A stretch of 64,000 nucleotides of DNA from Pseudomonas synxantha BG33R. GTDB taxonomy: Bacteria > Pseudomonadota > Gammaproteobacteria > Pseudomonadales > Pseudomonadaceae. Position 1 is the first letter of the stretch. Each line of letters opens with the position of its first letter. This document shows positions 10,402 through 19,655 of the stretch, piece after piece. The DNA lies in assembly GCF_000263715.2 (NCBI RefSeq), contig NZ_CM001514.1, positions 2,776,936-2,840,935 of the forward strand. Direction: 5' to 3'. The notes under the pieces are model-generated. The model saw only the letters and a list, made by a program, of their open reading frames with translations. It was not told where the DNA came from and searched no databases. Made by a program: the position numbers and the translations under genes.

Positions 10402-11409
10402 ATGAGAGGATTGAAGTCACTGCTGGCCGCGTCACTGACGGCCCTGAGTCTGTCACTGCCGGTATCGGCCGCACAGGCACCGGTGCATTTTGCCGACCTC
10501 AACTGGGAAAGCGGCAGCCTGATCACCGAAGTACTGCGCTTTATCGTCGAAAAGGGTTATGACATGCCCACCGACACCTTGCCTGGCACCACCATCACCC
10601 TGGAAACCGCCCTGGCCAAGAACGACATCCAGGTGATCGGCGAAGAGTGGGCGGGCCGCAGCCCTGTTTGGGTCAAGGCTGAAGCCGAAGGCAAAGTGGT
10701 AGGGCTTGGAGACACGGTCAAAGGCGCCACTGAAGGCTGGTGGGTGCCGGAATACGTGGTCAAGGGCGACCCGTCCAGAAACCTCAAGGCCCTGGCGCCG
10801 GACCTGAAAAGCGTACAGGACCTGGCGCGCTACAAGGATGTATTCAAAGACCCGGAATCCCCGGGCAAAGGGCGCTTTCTCAACAGCCCCATCGGCTGGA
10901 CGTCCGAAGTGGTCAACAAACAGAAGCTCAAGGCCTATGGCCTGGACGACACCTACGTGAACTTCCGCAGCGGTTCGGGCGCAGCACTGGATGCCGAGAT
11001 TGCCTCTTCGATCCGCCGGGGCAAGCCGGTGCTGTTCTATTACTGGTCACCCACCCCGTTGATGGGGCGCTATAAATTGATCCAGCTGGAAGAGCCGCCG
11101 TTTGATGCCGATGCATGGAAGACCCTGACCGACGCGGACAACACTGACCCCAAGCCTACGCGCTCGCTGGCATCCAAATTGAGCATTGGCGTATCGACGC
11201 CGTTCCAGCAGCAATATCCGCAGATCACCCAGTTCTTCGAAAAAGTCGAGTTCCCCATCGAGCCGCTTAACAAAGCCCTGGCGAAGATGAGCGAAAACCA
11301 CACCGCGCCACGGGACGTGGCCCAGGCGTTCCTCAAGGAGCATCCTGAGGTGTGGAAGGCGTGGTTGACGCCGGATGTAGCCCAGAAGGTTGAGACGGCC
11401 CTTAAATAG
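10402..11409 (+). CDS. glycine betaine/choline-type ABC substrate-binding protein (orphan)
   Basis: This 335-residue OpuAC-type periplasmic binding protein has a signal peptide ending near VSAA (residues 21-24). Family features include VHFADLNWESGSLITEV at the start of the mature chain, IGEEWAGRSPVW, and a hinge with FLNSPIGWTSEV. Aromatic residues (W51 region, W82, the YYWSP segment) would form the cage for a quaternary amine. No permease or ATPase is adjacent, so it must work with a transporter encoded elsewhere. It is followed by a REP pair. Confidence 0.8.
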   Translation: MRGLKSLLAASLTALSLSLPVSAAQAPVHFADLNWESGSLITEVLRFIVEKGYDMPTDTLPGTTITLETALAKNDIQVIGEEWAGRSPVWVKAEAEGKVVGLGDTVKGATEGWWVPEYVVKGDPSRNLKALAPDLKSVQDLARYKDVFKDPESPGKGRFLNSPIGWTSEVVNKQKLKAYGLDDTYVNFRSGSGAALDAEIASSIRRGKPVLFYYWSPTPLMGRYKLIQLEEPPFDADAWKTLTDADNTDPKPTRSLASKLSIGVSTPFQQQYPQITQFFEKVEFPIEPLNKALAKMSENHTAPRDVAQAFLKEHPEVWKAWLTPDVAQKVETALK

Positions 11410-11427
11410 CCTGAATGCAGAACAAAA

Positions 11428-11517
11428 TGTGGGAGGGGGCTTGCTCCCGATGGCGGAGTGTCAATCACAGATAAATTGACTGACACACCCTCATCGGGAG
11501 CAAGCCCCCTCCCACAA
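11428..11517. repeat. REP-type inverted repeat pair
   Basis: TGTGGGAGGGGGCTTGCTCC at the left is matched by its inverted copy at the right, with a spacer of about 35 bp. It lies between convergent genes. The left arm is the same sequence that opens the long repeats at 14769 and 31814. Confidence 0.85.
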
Positions 11518-11535
11518 TTTTTTTGCATTCCAGAT

Positions 11536-13662
11536 TTAGAATCGCGTTTGTACCGCTATCTCGAAGGTCCGCGGTGACCCCAGATAGTAAGCTGGCGACA
11601 CATGCGCAAACTCGGCATACACCTCATTGGTCAAGTTGCGCACGCGCGCGGTCACCGAGGTGCGGGCATCCAGCTTGTAGCGCAGGAACGTACCGAACAG
11701 CGTGTAAGCCGGCACTGTCTGGGTGTTGGCATAATCGGCATACACCTGGTCGACATAGCGCGCATCCACCCCCCCTTGCCAATCCTCTGAGAAGTCGTAG
11801 GTCAACCACAGGTTGCCCACGCGCTTGGGCACATTGGTCGGCGTATTGCCTTTGCGCGATACCACGGCGCCGCTGGCAACTTTGTCATTGAATTCATCGT
11901 ACTCGGCATCCACCCAGGCAAAGTTGCCTTCGGCCAGCAGCCTTGGCGTGATGCGCAGTGAGCTGGCCAGTTCGATACCTTTGGATGACTGCGCGCCCAC
12001 CGGGATGCTGTTGGTGGGGTCCTGAGGGTCGGTGACGGCAAAGTCTTCGCGTTCGATCTTGTAGACGGCGACCGTTGCCGAGCCGCGACCGTCCAGGTAA
12101 TCGAACTTGCTGCCGATCTCCCACTGCTTGCCGGTGGACACGTCGAACACCTGGGTGGTGGTATTGGGCTGTTCGACGGCTGTGCTGTATTGCACGTAGA
12201 CATTGGCCGACGGAACAAACTGATAGGTAAGCCCCACACGGCCGGTTACTGGCTCCCAACTGCGCTTGAAGTGCCGAGGGTTGGTAGCGGTGATTGTGCG
12301 GTGGTTGGTCACGTCCAGGTCGATAGCGTCATAACGCAGGCCGGTCAGCAGTGACAGCTTGTCCGTGAGCCCCAGGCGGTTTTCCACGAACAGCGCCTTG
12401 GTGGTGACCTGGTTGGTCTTGTCCTTGATGAAGCCCGGCCGTGTGCCGGGGATGTCATAGAAGTGCCCCGGGTTGTAGTTGTTCGGGTCGACGGTACTTC
12501 GACCCGATACGTTCAAGGGGCTGTTGGTGGTGCTGTTGACCTTGTACTCAAAACCGCTAGACCAAGTGGTGGAGAGGCCGAACACGCTAGTGTCATGGCG
12601 CAGTTCAAACTGGTTGCCGTTCTGTTCGCCCTGATGCCGCACCTGATAGGCGGTCGAACGGTTCACCGCGCTGTTGTCGGCGTTGTACTGGTAGGTCTCC
12701 AGGTTGCGGTAATCGCGCTGGCTGTCGAGATGGTAGAGGGTATTTTTCAGCGTGGTGCTGTCGTTGATCCGATAGTCGATGATCGAGCGCGCCCAGATCG
12801 TGCGCTGTTCGTAACGCCCGTCGGCGACGTTGTAGTTGTTGAAGCGGTTGTGCTTGTCGATCTTCAGTTCGCCGGCCTTGGGGTTGAGCACCGGCGTGCC
12901 CCAATACGGGCTGTCTTCATGCTCATCCTGATATTCCAGGGCCAGGGTATGGGACAGGTTGGGCGTGAGGTCGCTGAGCAGGGAAAACGCCACGCTCCAG
13001 GCATCTCGTTGAGCGCGGTCGATGTGGCTGTGGTTGGTGTTGCGGCTCACATCCAGTCGCGCGTAATGCTGCACATCGGCGCCGGGCTCGGTCAGCGCGT
13101 GATTAAGGCCGAAGGCCATGCCGGCGGTGTCGTAGCTGCCGTAGGTCAGTTGGCCTTCTGCTGCCAGTTCTTCACGGGTCGCCAACTTGGTCACGTAATT
13201 GAGCGAGCCGCCCACGGAGCCGGCGCCGTTGATCAGGGAGGAGGGGCCGCCGACCAGTTCCACGCGGTCGTAGATCCACGCATCCACCGGCCGCGCCAGG
13301 CCTGTGGCGACATTGATGCCGTTGAACATCTGGGTGATCTGGCTGCTGGTAAACCCGCGGTACGAGATAAACCCACCAAACCCGGGCGGCGCGCTGGCGT
13401 TGACGCCGGGCAGGGTATTGGCCGCCTCGCGAAAGGTCCTGGCGCCATGGCGCTCGATATCGTTGCGGTTGGCGATGGCCACCGACGCCGGGGTTTCCCG
13501 CACACTCAGGCCCAGGCGCGAGGCCATGCCGCTGGATTGATCCAGGGCCAGGCCGGGCTCAACGCTTTGCCCGCCTTCAATGGTGGTCGGCGCCAGCTCA
13601 AGGGCGCAGGCGCAAACGGGCAGGCAGCCGAACAGGCCCGCCAATAGGGGTAGATGTTTCAT
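11536..13662 (-). CDS. TonB-dependent siderophore-type outer membrane receptor
   Basis: This 708-residue protein has a signal peptide (MKHLPLLAGLFGC...CACA), a plug domain (TPASVAIANRNDIERHGA, GVNASAPPGFGGFISYRGF, ELVGGPSSLINGAGSVGGSLNYVTK) and a 22-strand-type barrel ending in the aromatic residue of FEIAVQTRF. It resembles the FhuE/ferric-siderophore class without an N-terminal signalling domain, so it is not a FecA/FpvA-type transducer. The start at 13662 is preceded by AGGATT. A DUF2946 gene lies 94 bp upstream on the same strand, a pairing also seen with copper receptors, so the ligand is uncertain. No Fur box was recognised. Confidence 0.85.
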   Translation of the reverse strand: MKHLPLLAGLFGCLPVCACALELAPTTIEGGQSVEPGLALDQSSGMASRLGLSVRETPASVAIANRNDIERHGARTFREAANTLPGVNASAPPGFGGFISYRGFTSSQITQMFNGINVATGLARPVDAWIYDRVELVGGPSSLINGAGSVGGSLNYVTKLATREELAAEGQLTYGSYDTAGMAFGLNHALTEPGADVQHYARLDVSRNTNHSHIDRAQRDAWSVAFSLLSDLTPNLSHTLALEYQDEHEDSPYWGTPVLNPKAGELKIDKHNRFNNYNVADGRYEQRTIWARSIIDYRINDSTTLKNTLYHLDSQRDYRNLETYQYNADNSAVNRSTAYQVRHQGEQNGNQFELRHDTSVFGLSTTWSSGFEYKVNSTTNSPLNVSGRSTVDPNNYNPGHFYDIPGTRPGFIKDKTNQVTTKALFVENRLGLTDKLSLLTGLRYDAIDLDVTNHRTITATNPRHFKRSWEPVTGRVGLTYQFVPSANVYVQYSTAVEQPNTTTQVFDVSTGKQWEIGSKFDYLDGRGSATVAVYKIEREDFAVTDPQDPTNSIPVGAQSSKGIELASSLRITPRLLAEGNFAWVDAEYDEFNDKVASGAVVSRKGNTPTNVPKRVGNLWLTYDFSEDWQGGVDARYVDQVYADYANTQTVPAYTLFGTFLRYKLDARTSVTARVRNLTNEVYAEFAHVSPAYYLGSPRTFEIAVQTRF

Positions 13663-13756
13663 GGTTGAATCCTGAAAACTTGGCTTGAAAACAACGCACA
13701 GCCATCCGTCCTTCCTCACGGAAGCGGTCGGCAATACAGATCAGAAAGCGCAGGGC

Positions 13757-14146
13757 TCAGGCGTAGGCAGGTGGCGCGCGCGGGTTAGCCGTGGGCCAGG
13801 TGAAACGGGCAGGGATGTCAGCGGCAAGCACCACCGCAGCAGGTGGCGCATGGGGTTGTGGCAGTACCGCCACATTCAGATGGGAGTTGAGAGCAGGCCC
13901 CATGCCGCCGGTAGAACACAGCGGGCAACCAAAGGCCTTCGACAGGGTTGGCAGGCTTTCATCCGTGGAGTTGCTGGGCAGGGGCGCCTGGGTGCGCGGG
14001 TCCACCGTACAGAACTGGCCGCTGATGCCGTTGAGCTGCATCCCCACCATCTGCCCATGACCAATGCTGCAGGCGAACACATTGAACAGGACGCAGCAGT
14101 AGAGCATCCAGGCAATGAGCGAGCGGTCGGCACGGGCGAGTTTCAT
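13757..14146 (-). CDS. DUF2946 family protein
   Basis: This 129-residue protein has an N-terminal hydrophobic segment (LIAWMLYCCVLFNVFAC), a cysteine pair GCPLCSTGG in the middle and a Pro/Ala-rich tail. This fits DUF2946, a small membrane-anchored family often encoded near TonB receptors or copper genes. The Met of MKLARADRS at 14146 is chosen because it directly precedes the hydrophobic helix; an upstream Met gives a basic, unlikely extension. It probably forms a unit with the receptor gene downstream. Confidence 0.7.
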   Translation of the reverse strand: MKLARADRSLIAWMLYCCVLFNVFACSIGHGQMVGMQLNGISGQFCTVDPRTQAPLPSNSTDESLPTLSKAFGCPLCSTGGMGPALNSHLNVAVLPQPHAPPAAVVLAADIPARFTWPTANPRAPPAYA

Positions 14147-14239
14147 GGGGCGGCACTTTACCATCAGCCGCCGACGAAATGCCTGCAAAAAATCTCAGGG
14201 CGACTATCCTGATTCCCACATTTTTCGGGAGCGTGCGCC

Positions 14240-14677
14240 ATGAGTTTTGTCATTGCGCGATGGATTGTCGGGGTTTTTACCTTTATCAGCATGGTGCATC
14301 TTTACTGGGCGGCTGGCGGCAAATTCGGCAGCCTGGCGGCGATTCCGCAACTGCCTGGTGAATTTGCCAGCGGGCCGCGACCAGCGTTCAAGCCGTCGGC
14401 GCTGGGCACCTTTCTGGTCGCGATGGGGCTGGTAGCGATTGCCTTGCTGGTTTGCCTGCGCGCCGGGCTGTATTTCTCGCCGGTGTCCCATGGTGCGTTG
14501 CAGTGGGGCATCAGCGCGATTGCGGTGCTGATGTTTGCCCGTGCGATTGGCGATTCGGAGCTGGTAGGTTTTTTCAAGAAGGTCGGCAATTCCCGGTTTG
14601 CACGCCTGGATACGTACCTGTACTCGCCGTTGTGCCTGGTGTTGGGTGCCGGGTTGTTGGTGGTGGCGTGGACCTGA
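14240..14677 (+). CDS. DUF3995 family membrane protein
   Basis: This 145-residue inner-membrane protein has four predicted helices: residues about 5-27, 55-75, 83-103 and 125-144. The early MVHLYWAAGG segment is typical of DUF3995. Its function is unknown. The start lies 93 bp from the divergent DUF2946 gene. The downstream gap carries the first long repeat. Confidence 0.75.
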   Translation: MSFVIARWIVGVFTFISMVHLYWAAGGKFGSLAAIPQLPGEFASGPRPAFKPSALGTFLVAMGLVAIALLVCLRAGLYFSPVSHGALQWGISAIAVLMFARAIGDSELVGFFKKVGNSRFARLDTYLYSPLCLVLGAGLLVVAWT

Positions 14678-14768
14678 TGGTCTCGGCGCCATACCTGTGG
14701 CTAGGGAGCTTGCTCTCGTGACGGTCGGACAGCCAGCACATATCTACCTGACAAATCGAGATCCAAAT

Positions 14769-15145
14769 GTGGGAGGGGGCTTGCTCCCGATGGCGGCCTC
14801 AGGGCCGACCAGGATGCTGGATCAGACCGAGTACATATCCGTTATTCAGGTAACGGCTGCTATTGGTTCCGCTCTTACAGCGGCTCACTTTTGAAAGGCG
14901 CAAAAGTAAGCAAAACGCTATCGCCCCACCACTCGGCACCTCGCCCAGGCTCGGTGTGCCCGTAATCCGCCATGGATTTGGGGGGCCGCCGCCACGCGCC
15001 ATCCATAGCGCGGGGCGGCTAAACCGGCATCCCTGCCGGTTTACCCCCCAAATCCATGTCGGACTCCGGCCAGCGTGGTTTGACGGGGCGCCTAAGATCA
15101 AGATCAAAAGCAGATCAAGAGCGGCTCGCTTCGCATCGTGGTTAC
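14769..15145 (+). repeat. ~380-bp interspersed structured repeat, copy A
   Basis: It begins with the REP half-site TGTGGGAGGGGGCTTGCTCC and ends at TCGCATCGTGGTTAC. Nearly the same sequence recurs inverted at 21109-21490 and direct at 31814-32191. Inside, CATGGATTTGGGGGG (14971-14985) pairs over 15 bp with 15044-15058, and AAACCGGCA (15021-15029) forms an inner hairpin with 15034-15042. An AGATCAA-type short tandem tract lies near the right end. The frames in it are not treated as genes. Confidence 0.9.
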
Positions 15146-15238
15146 CGTCGGCTGCTATAAAGCGCGCTTGACCTGCGCACCCAATCCCCACTCAAAACAC
15201 CCTCCAGACAAAAACACACCCTCCCGGTTTTATAGCGC

Positions 15239-15269
15239 TTGACCTTCCCAATGTGGCAAGCCCGATAAA
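15239..15269 (+). promoter_or_regulatory. CueR-type (MerR family) copper promoter of mexP
   Basis: A -35 box TTGACC (15239-15244) and a -10 box GATAAA (15264-15269) are separated by 19 bp, the overlong spacer characteristic of MerR-family activated promoters. The dyad CTTxCCA...TGGxAAG within 15242-15262 has the form of CueR operators. The cueR gene is not in this window. Confidence 0.7.
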
Positions 15270-15315
15270 AACCTCCAGTGTCGATTTGTCTTGAAAATTC
15301 CAAGGAGGGTGAACG

Positions 15316-16482
15316 ATGTACGCCAAACCAATAAGCCTGATCACCGGGGCAATGGCCGTGGTGTTGATGCTGGGCGGATGCACAGACAACGCGCCGCCGG
15401 CCGCTGCCGCCAAGCCGCCCAGCGTGCCAGTGGCCGAAGTGGTGGCGCGAGCGGTGACGCCGTTTGTCGAGTACACCGGTTCGTTGACCGCCATTGAGCA
15501 GGTCGAACTGCGCCCGCGTGTCAGTGGTTATCTGCAAAGTGTCAGCGTGCCCGAAGGCCAGTTCGTCACCAAGGGCAGCCCGTTGTTTGTGATTGACCCG
15601 CGGGGATTTCAGGCCGCGTTGAACGCTGCCAAGGCGCGCTTGCGCGAGGCCGAGGCCAATGCGTTGCTGGCCCAGGCCGAGCATGGTCGAGCCGAGCAAC
15701 TGTTCGCCAAGAAGGTGGTGGCGCGTGATCGTCTCGACACCGCCATTGCCTCCTTGAATGCCGGCAGGGCCCAGGTCGAGGCGGCGAAGGCGGCATTGGA
15801 TACGGCACAGTTGGACCTGAGCTACACACGCGTCACCGCGCCCATCAGCGGCCGCATCGATCGTGCCCTCGTCACCGAAGGCAACTATGTCACCCGAGGG
15901 GAGACGCCGTTGACGACGATCGTTTCGGTCGATCCGTTGCATGTGTACTTCGATGTCGACGAGCGCACCTATCTGCACTCGTTGGCCGCGACCCGTGAAT
16001 ACGCCGGATCGAAGGGGGACAAAGCCGCCAAGGTGATGGTCGCGATGCTCAATGATGCGACCTATGCGCGGGCTGGGCGGGTGGACTTTCTGGCCAACGC
16101 GGCCGACCGCAAGACCGGCACCGTGCGCGTGCGTGCGGTGGTCGACAACCCGGACGGGCGCCTGACCCCCGGGCTGTTCGCCAAGGTCAAGCTGGACACC
16201 GGCGCGGCACAAACGCGGGTGTTGATTGCCGACCATTCCATCGGCACCGACCAGGGCCGGCGCTATGTGCTGGTGGTCGGTGACAGCGACAAGACCCAAT
16301 ACCGCCCGGTCGAATTGGGCCCGATGGCTGAAGGCCTGCGGGTGATCGAGCAGGGCCTGCAACCGGGCGAGCGTATTGTCGTCAAAGGGCTGGTGCGCCC
16401 GGGCATGACGGTGACGCCGCTGGCCGCCAGCATCGAGGGCAAGCCGCTTGAGGCACCGCTGACCGTGGGAGGCGTGCAATGA
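15316..16482 (+). CDS. mexP: RND efflux periplasmic adaptor, MexP-like
   Basis: This 388-residue membrane fusion protein is probably a lipoprotein: its signal peptide ends in the lipobox LGGC (Cys about 20). It has the biotinyl-lipoyl half motifs (ELRPRVSGYLQSV; LSYTRVTAPISGRIDRAL), a coiled-coil hairpin between them and a beta-barrel domain. It bridges the inner-membrane pump and the outer-membrane channel. Length, gene order and the adjacent copper cluster match MexP of MexPQ-OpmE (PA3523). The ribosome site is AAGGAGG. It overlaps the pump gene by 4 bp (ATGA). Confidence 0.8.
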   Translation: MYAKPISLITGAMAVVLMLGGCTDNAPPAAAAKPPSVPVAEVVARAVTPFVEYTGSLTAIEQVELRPRVSGYLQSVSVPEGQFVTKGSPLFVIDPRGFQAALNAAKARLREAEANALLAQAEHGRAEQLFAKKVVARDRLDTAIASLNAGRAQVEAAKAALDTAQLDLSYTRVTAPISGRIDRALVTEGNYVTRGETPLTTIVSVDPLHVYFDVDERTYLHSLAATREYAGSKGDKAAKVMVAMLNDATYARAGRVDFLANAADRKTGTVRVRAVVDNPDGRLTPGLFAKVKLDTGAAQTRVLIADHSIGTDQGRRYVLVVGDSDKTQYRPVELGPMAEGLRVIEQGLQPGERIVVKGLVRPGMTVTPLAASIEGKPLEAPLTVGGVQ

Positions 16483-19400
16483 GCTTTCCACGGTTCTTTA
16501 TTGATCGGCCCATCTTCGCCATCGTCCTGTCGGTGTTGATGATGATCGGCGGCCTTGTCGCCTTCTTCCACCTGCCGCTGAGCGAATACCCCGCGGTCAC
16601 GCCACCGACCGTGCAAGTCACCGCGAATTATCCTGGGGCCAACCCGCAAGTGATTGCGGAGACGGTGGCGGCGCCACTGGAACAGGTGATTACCGGCGTT
16701 GAGGGCATGCTCTACATGACCTCGCAGTCGGCCACCGATGGCCGCATGATCCTGACGGCGACCTTCGCCCAGGGCACCAATGCCGACATGGCGCAGATCC
16801 AGGTGCAAAACCGCGTCTCGCGTGCGTTGCCGCGTTTGCCCGAAGAGGTACAGCGTCTTGGTGTGGTCACGCAGAAGACCTCGCCGGACATCCTCATGGT
16901 GGTCCACCTGCTGTCTCCCGACCAACGTTATGACCCGCTGTACATCTCCAACTACGCCTACTTGCAGGTGCGCGATGAGCTGTCGCGCATACCGGGGATC
17001 AACGACGTGCTGGTGTGGGGCGCGGGTGAATACAGCATGAGGCTGTGGCTCGACCCGGACCTGATCGCTGCCCGAGGCTTGACCGCCGGTGATGTGATCG
17101 GCGCCGTACGCGAGCAGAACGTGCAAGTGGCGGCGGGCTCGGTCGGCCAGTCACCTGATTCCAATGCGGCCTTCCAAGTCACGGTCAACACCCTCGGGCG
17201 CCTGACGGACGAAGCGCAGTTCGGCGACATCATCATCCGCACCGGCGATAACGGCCAGGTCACGCGCCTGCGCGATGTGGCCCGTATCGAGATGGGCGCC
17301 GATGCCTATGCGCTGCGCAGCCTGTTGGATGGCGAGCCGGCCGTGGCTTTGCAGATCATCCAGAGCCCAGGGGCCAATGCGCTCGATGTGGCGCAGGCGG
17401 TGCGTGACACCATGCAGCGCCTGCAGGCCAACTTTCCCGAAGGGCTGGTGTCGCGGATAGCTTACGACCCGACCGTGTTTGTGCGCGCTTCGCTGGAGTC
17501 AGTCGCCATCACGCTGATGGAAGCGATCCTGCTGGTGGTCATCGTGGTGGTGGTGTTCCTGCGTAACTGGCGCGCATCGCTGATCCCGTTGATGGCTGTG
17601 CCGGTGTCGATCATTGGCACCTTTGCGGTCATGCATCTGATGGGGTTTTCCCTCAATACCTTGTCGTTGTTCGGGCTGGTGTTGTCGATCGGCATCGTGG
17701 TCGACGATGCCATCGTGGTGGTCGAGAATGTCGAGCGGCATATCGAGAACGGCGAGGAGCCCACCGAGGCAGCGCGCAAGGCAATGGGGGAGGTCACCGG
17801 CCCGATCATCGCCATTACCTCGGTGCTGGCGGCGGTGTTTATTCCCACAGCGTTTCTCAGTGGCCTGCAGGGTGAGTTCTACCGGCAATTTGCGCTGACC
17901 ATCGCGATTTCCACGATCCTCTCGGCGGTCAACTCGTTGACCCTCAGCCCGGCGCTGGCCGGCCTGTTGCTGCGCCCGCGCAGCGCCGCCGTGGCGCACG
18001 ATCCGCGCAGCCTGCGCGGTCGTGCTGCGCATTGGGTGCAGGTGCTGAGCCGACCGTTCCAGCGGGCGCCGCAGGCGTATGGCAACTCGGTGCGCAAGGT
18101 CGTCGGCCGCCGCGGGGTGGCGCTGGTCGCCTACGGCGGATTACTGGCGCTGACCTGGTTCGGCTTCAACGCTGTACCGGCGGGCTTTGTGCCGATGCAA
18201 GACAAGTACTACCTGGTGGGTATCGCCCAATTGCCCAATTCGGCCTCGCTGGAGCGTACCGATGCGGTGGTGCGGCAGATGTCGAAGATCGCCCTGGATG
18301 AACCGGGTGTAGAAAGCGTGGTGGCGTTCCCGGGGTTATCGGTCAACGGCTTCGTCAATGTGCCGAATGCCGCGGTGATGTTTGTCATGCTCGATCCATT
18401 CAAGGAACGAACCTCGTCCGATATGTCCGCGGTCGCCATCGCCGGGCGCCTGCAAGCCAGGTTCGCGAGCATCCCTGACGGTTTCCTCGGCGTCTTCCCG
18501 CCGCCGCCGGTGCCCGGCCTTGGGGTGACCGGTGGCTTTAAGTTACAGGTCGAGGACCGTGGCGGGGTTGGGCTTGAGGCATTGGTGCAGCAGACCCAGG
18601 TATTGATGACCAAAGCCACTGAGTCGGGCCAGGTCGCCGGATTGATGACCAGCCTGGACGTCAACGCACCGCAGTTGAACGTCGACATCGATCGCACCCA
18701 GGTCAAGAGCCAGGGCGTGCGTCTGGCGGATGTGTTCGAGTCCTTGCAGGTCTATCTCGGGTCGCTGTATGTCAACGACTTCAACCGTTTCGGCCGGACC
18801 TACAAGGTGACCGCCCAGGCTGATGCCGACCATCGGATGCAGACCGAAGCCATCGGCCGCCTGCAAGTGCGCAATGCGGCCGGGAACATGCTGCCGTTGT
18901 CGGCGTTTGTCACCGTCACTCCGGGTTCCGGCCCGGACCGGGTGATTCACTACAACGGCTACCCTTCGGCGGATATCTCCGGTGGGGCGATGCCTGGGGT
19001 CAGCTCGGGGCAAGCTGTTGCGCTGATGGAGCGGCTGGCGCAGGAGGTACTGCCCGAAGGCGTGACCTATGAATGGACGGATTTGACCTACCAGCAAAAA
19101 CTCGCCGGATCATCGGCGCTGTTTATTTTCCCGCTGTGTGTGTTGCTGGCGTACCTGATCCTCGCCGCGCAGTACAACAGTTGGTTGTTGCCGCTGGCGG
19201 TCTTGCTGATCGTGCCCATGTGCCTGCTCAGCGCGATCATCGGCGTGTGGCTGGTGGACGGTGACAACAACGTGTTCGTGCAGATCGGGCTGGTGGTGCT
19301 GGTCGGGCTGGCGGCGAAGAACGCCATTTTGATCGTCGAGTTTGCCCGCAGCCTCGAAGCCGAAGGTGCGAGCCCGTTGGAGGCGGTTATCCACGCGTGC

Positions 19401-19655
19401 CAACTGCGCTTGCGACCGATCCTGATGACGTCGCTTGCGTTCATCGCCGGCGTGGTACCGCTGGTATTGGCCAGTGGCGCCGGGGCCGAAATGCGTCATG
19501 CCATGGGGGTTGCAGTGTTTGCCGGGATGTTGGGGGTGACGCTGTTCGGCCTGTTCCTCACGCCGGTGTTCTACGTGGTGATGCGCAGCCTGGCGCTGCG
19601 CTTGCAGCGTCAGGGTTCGAATCCGAAGTTGCAGCTGGAGGAGCGCGCATCATGA
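16479..19655 (+). CDS. mexQ: RND efflux inner-membrane transporter, MexQ-like
   Basis: This 1058-residue HAE1-family proton/drug antiporter starts FFIDRPIFAIVLS in TM1, has two large periplasmic loops, and has the TM4 motif GIVVDDAIVVVENVERH with the paired Asp residues that relay protons. The TM11/12 repeat motif ILMTSLAFIAGVVPL is also present. It would export substrates across the envelope with the adaptor and channel. The operon matches MexQ in order and size. It overlaps both neighbours by 4 bp, indicating translational coupling. Confidence 0.85.
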   Translation: MSFPRFFIDRPIFAIVLSVLMMIGGLVAFFHLPLSEYPAVTPPTVQVTANYPGANPQVIAETVAAPLEQVITGVEGMLYMTSQSATDGRMILTATFAQGTNADMAQIQVQNRVSRALPRLPEEVQRLGVVTQKTSPDILMVVHLLSPDQRYDPLYISNYAYLQVRDELSRIPGINDVLVWGAGEYSMRLWLDPDLIAARGLTAGDVIGAVREQNVQVAAGSVGQSPDSNAAFQVTVNTLGRLTDEAQFGDIIIRTGDNGQVTRLRDVARIEMGADAYALRSLLDGEPAVALQIIQSPGANALDVAQAVRDTMQRLQANFPEGLVSRIAYDPTVFVRASLESVAITLMEAILLVVIVVVVFLRNWRASLIPLMAVPVSIIGTFAVMHLMGFSLNTLSLFGLVLSIGIVVDDAIVVVENVERHIENGEEPTEAARKAMGEVTGPIIAITSVLAAVFIPTAFLSGLQGEFYRQFALTIAISTILSAVNSLTLSPALAGLLLRPRSAAVAHDPRSLRGRAAHWVQVLSRPFQRAPQAYGNSVRKVVGRRGVALVAYGGLLALTWFGFNAVPAGFVPMQDKYYLVGIAQLPNSASLERTDAVVRQMSKIALDEPGVESVVAFPGLSVNGFVNVPNAAVMFVMLDPFKERTSSDMSAVAIAGRLQARFASIPDGFLGVFPPPPVPGLGVTGGFKLQVEDRGGVGLEALVQQTQVLMTKATESGQVAGLMTSLDVNAPQLNVDIDRTQVKSQGVRLADVFESLQVYLGSLYVNDFNRFGRTYKVTAQADADHRMQTEAIGRLQVRNAAGNMLPLSAFVTVTPGSGPDRVIHYNGYPSADISGGAMPGVSSGQAVALMERLAQEVLPEGVTYEWTDLTYQQKLAGSSALFIFPLCVLLAYLILAAQYNSWLLPLAVLLIVPMCLLSAIIGVWLVDGDNNVFVQIGLVVLVGLAAKNAILIVEFARSLEAEGASPLEAVIHACQLRLRPILMTSLAFIAGVVPLVLASGAGAEMRHAMGVAVFAGMLGVTLFGLFLTPVFYVVMRSLALRLQRQGSNPKLQLEERAS

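Noticed and set aside
12463..13647. 394-codon plus-strand frame opposite the TonB receptor
   Set aside because: Shadow of the receptor gene; Val/Gly/Arg-rich with no motifs and no ribosome site.
14863..15171. Open frames of about 100 codons within the long repeats, recurring at 21025-21582 and 31909-32211
   Set aside because: They recur only because the DNA repeat recurs; the frames run through hairpins and the REP end and are not protein-like.
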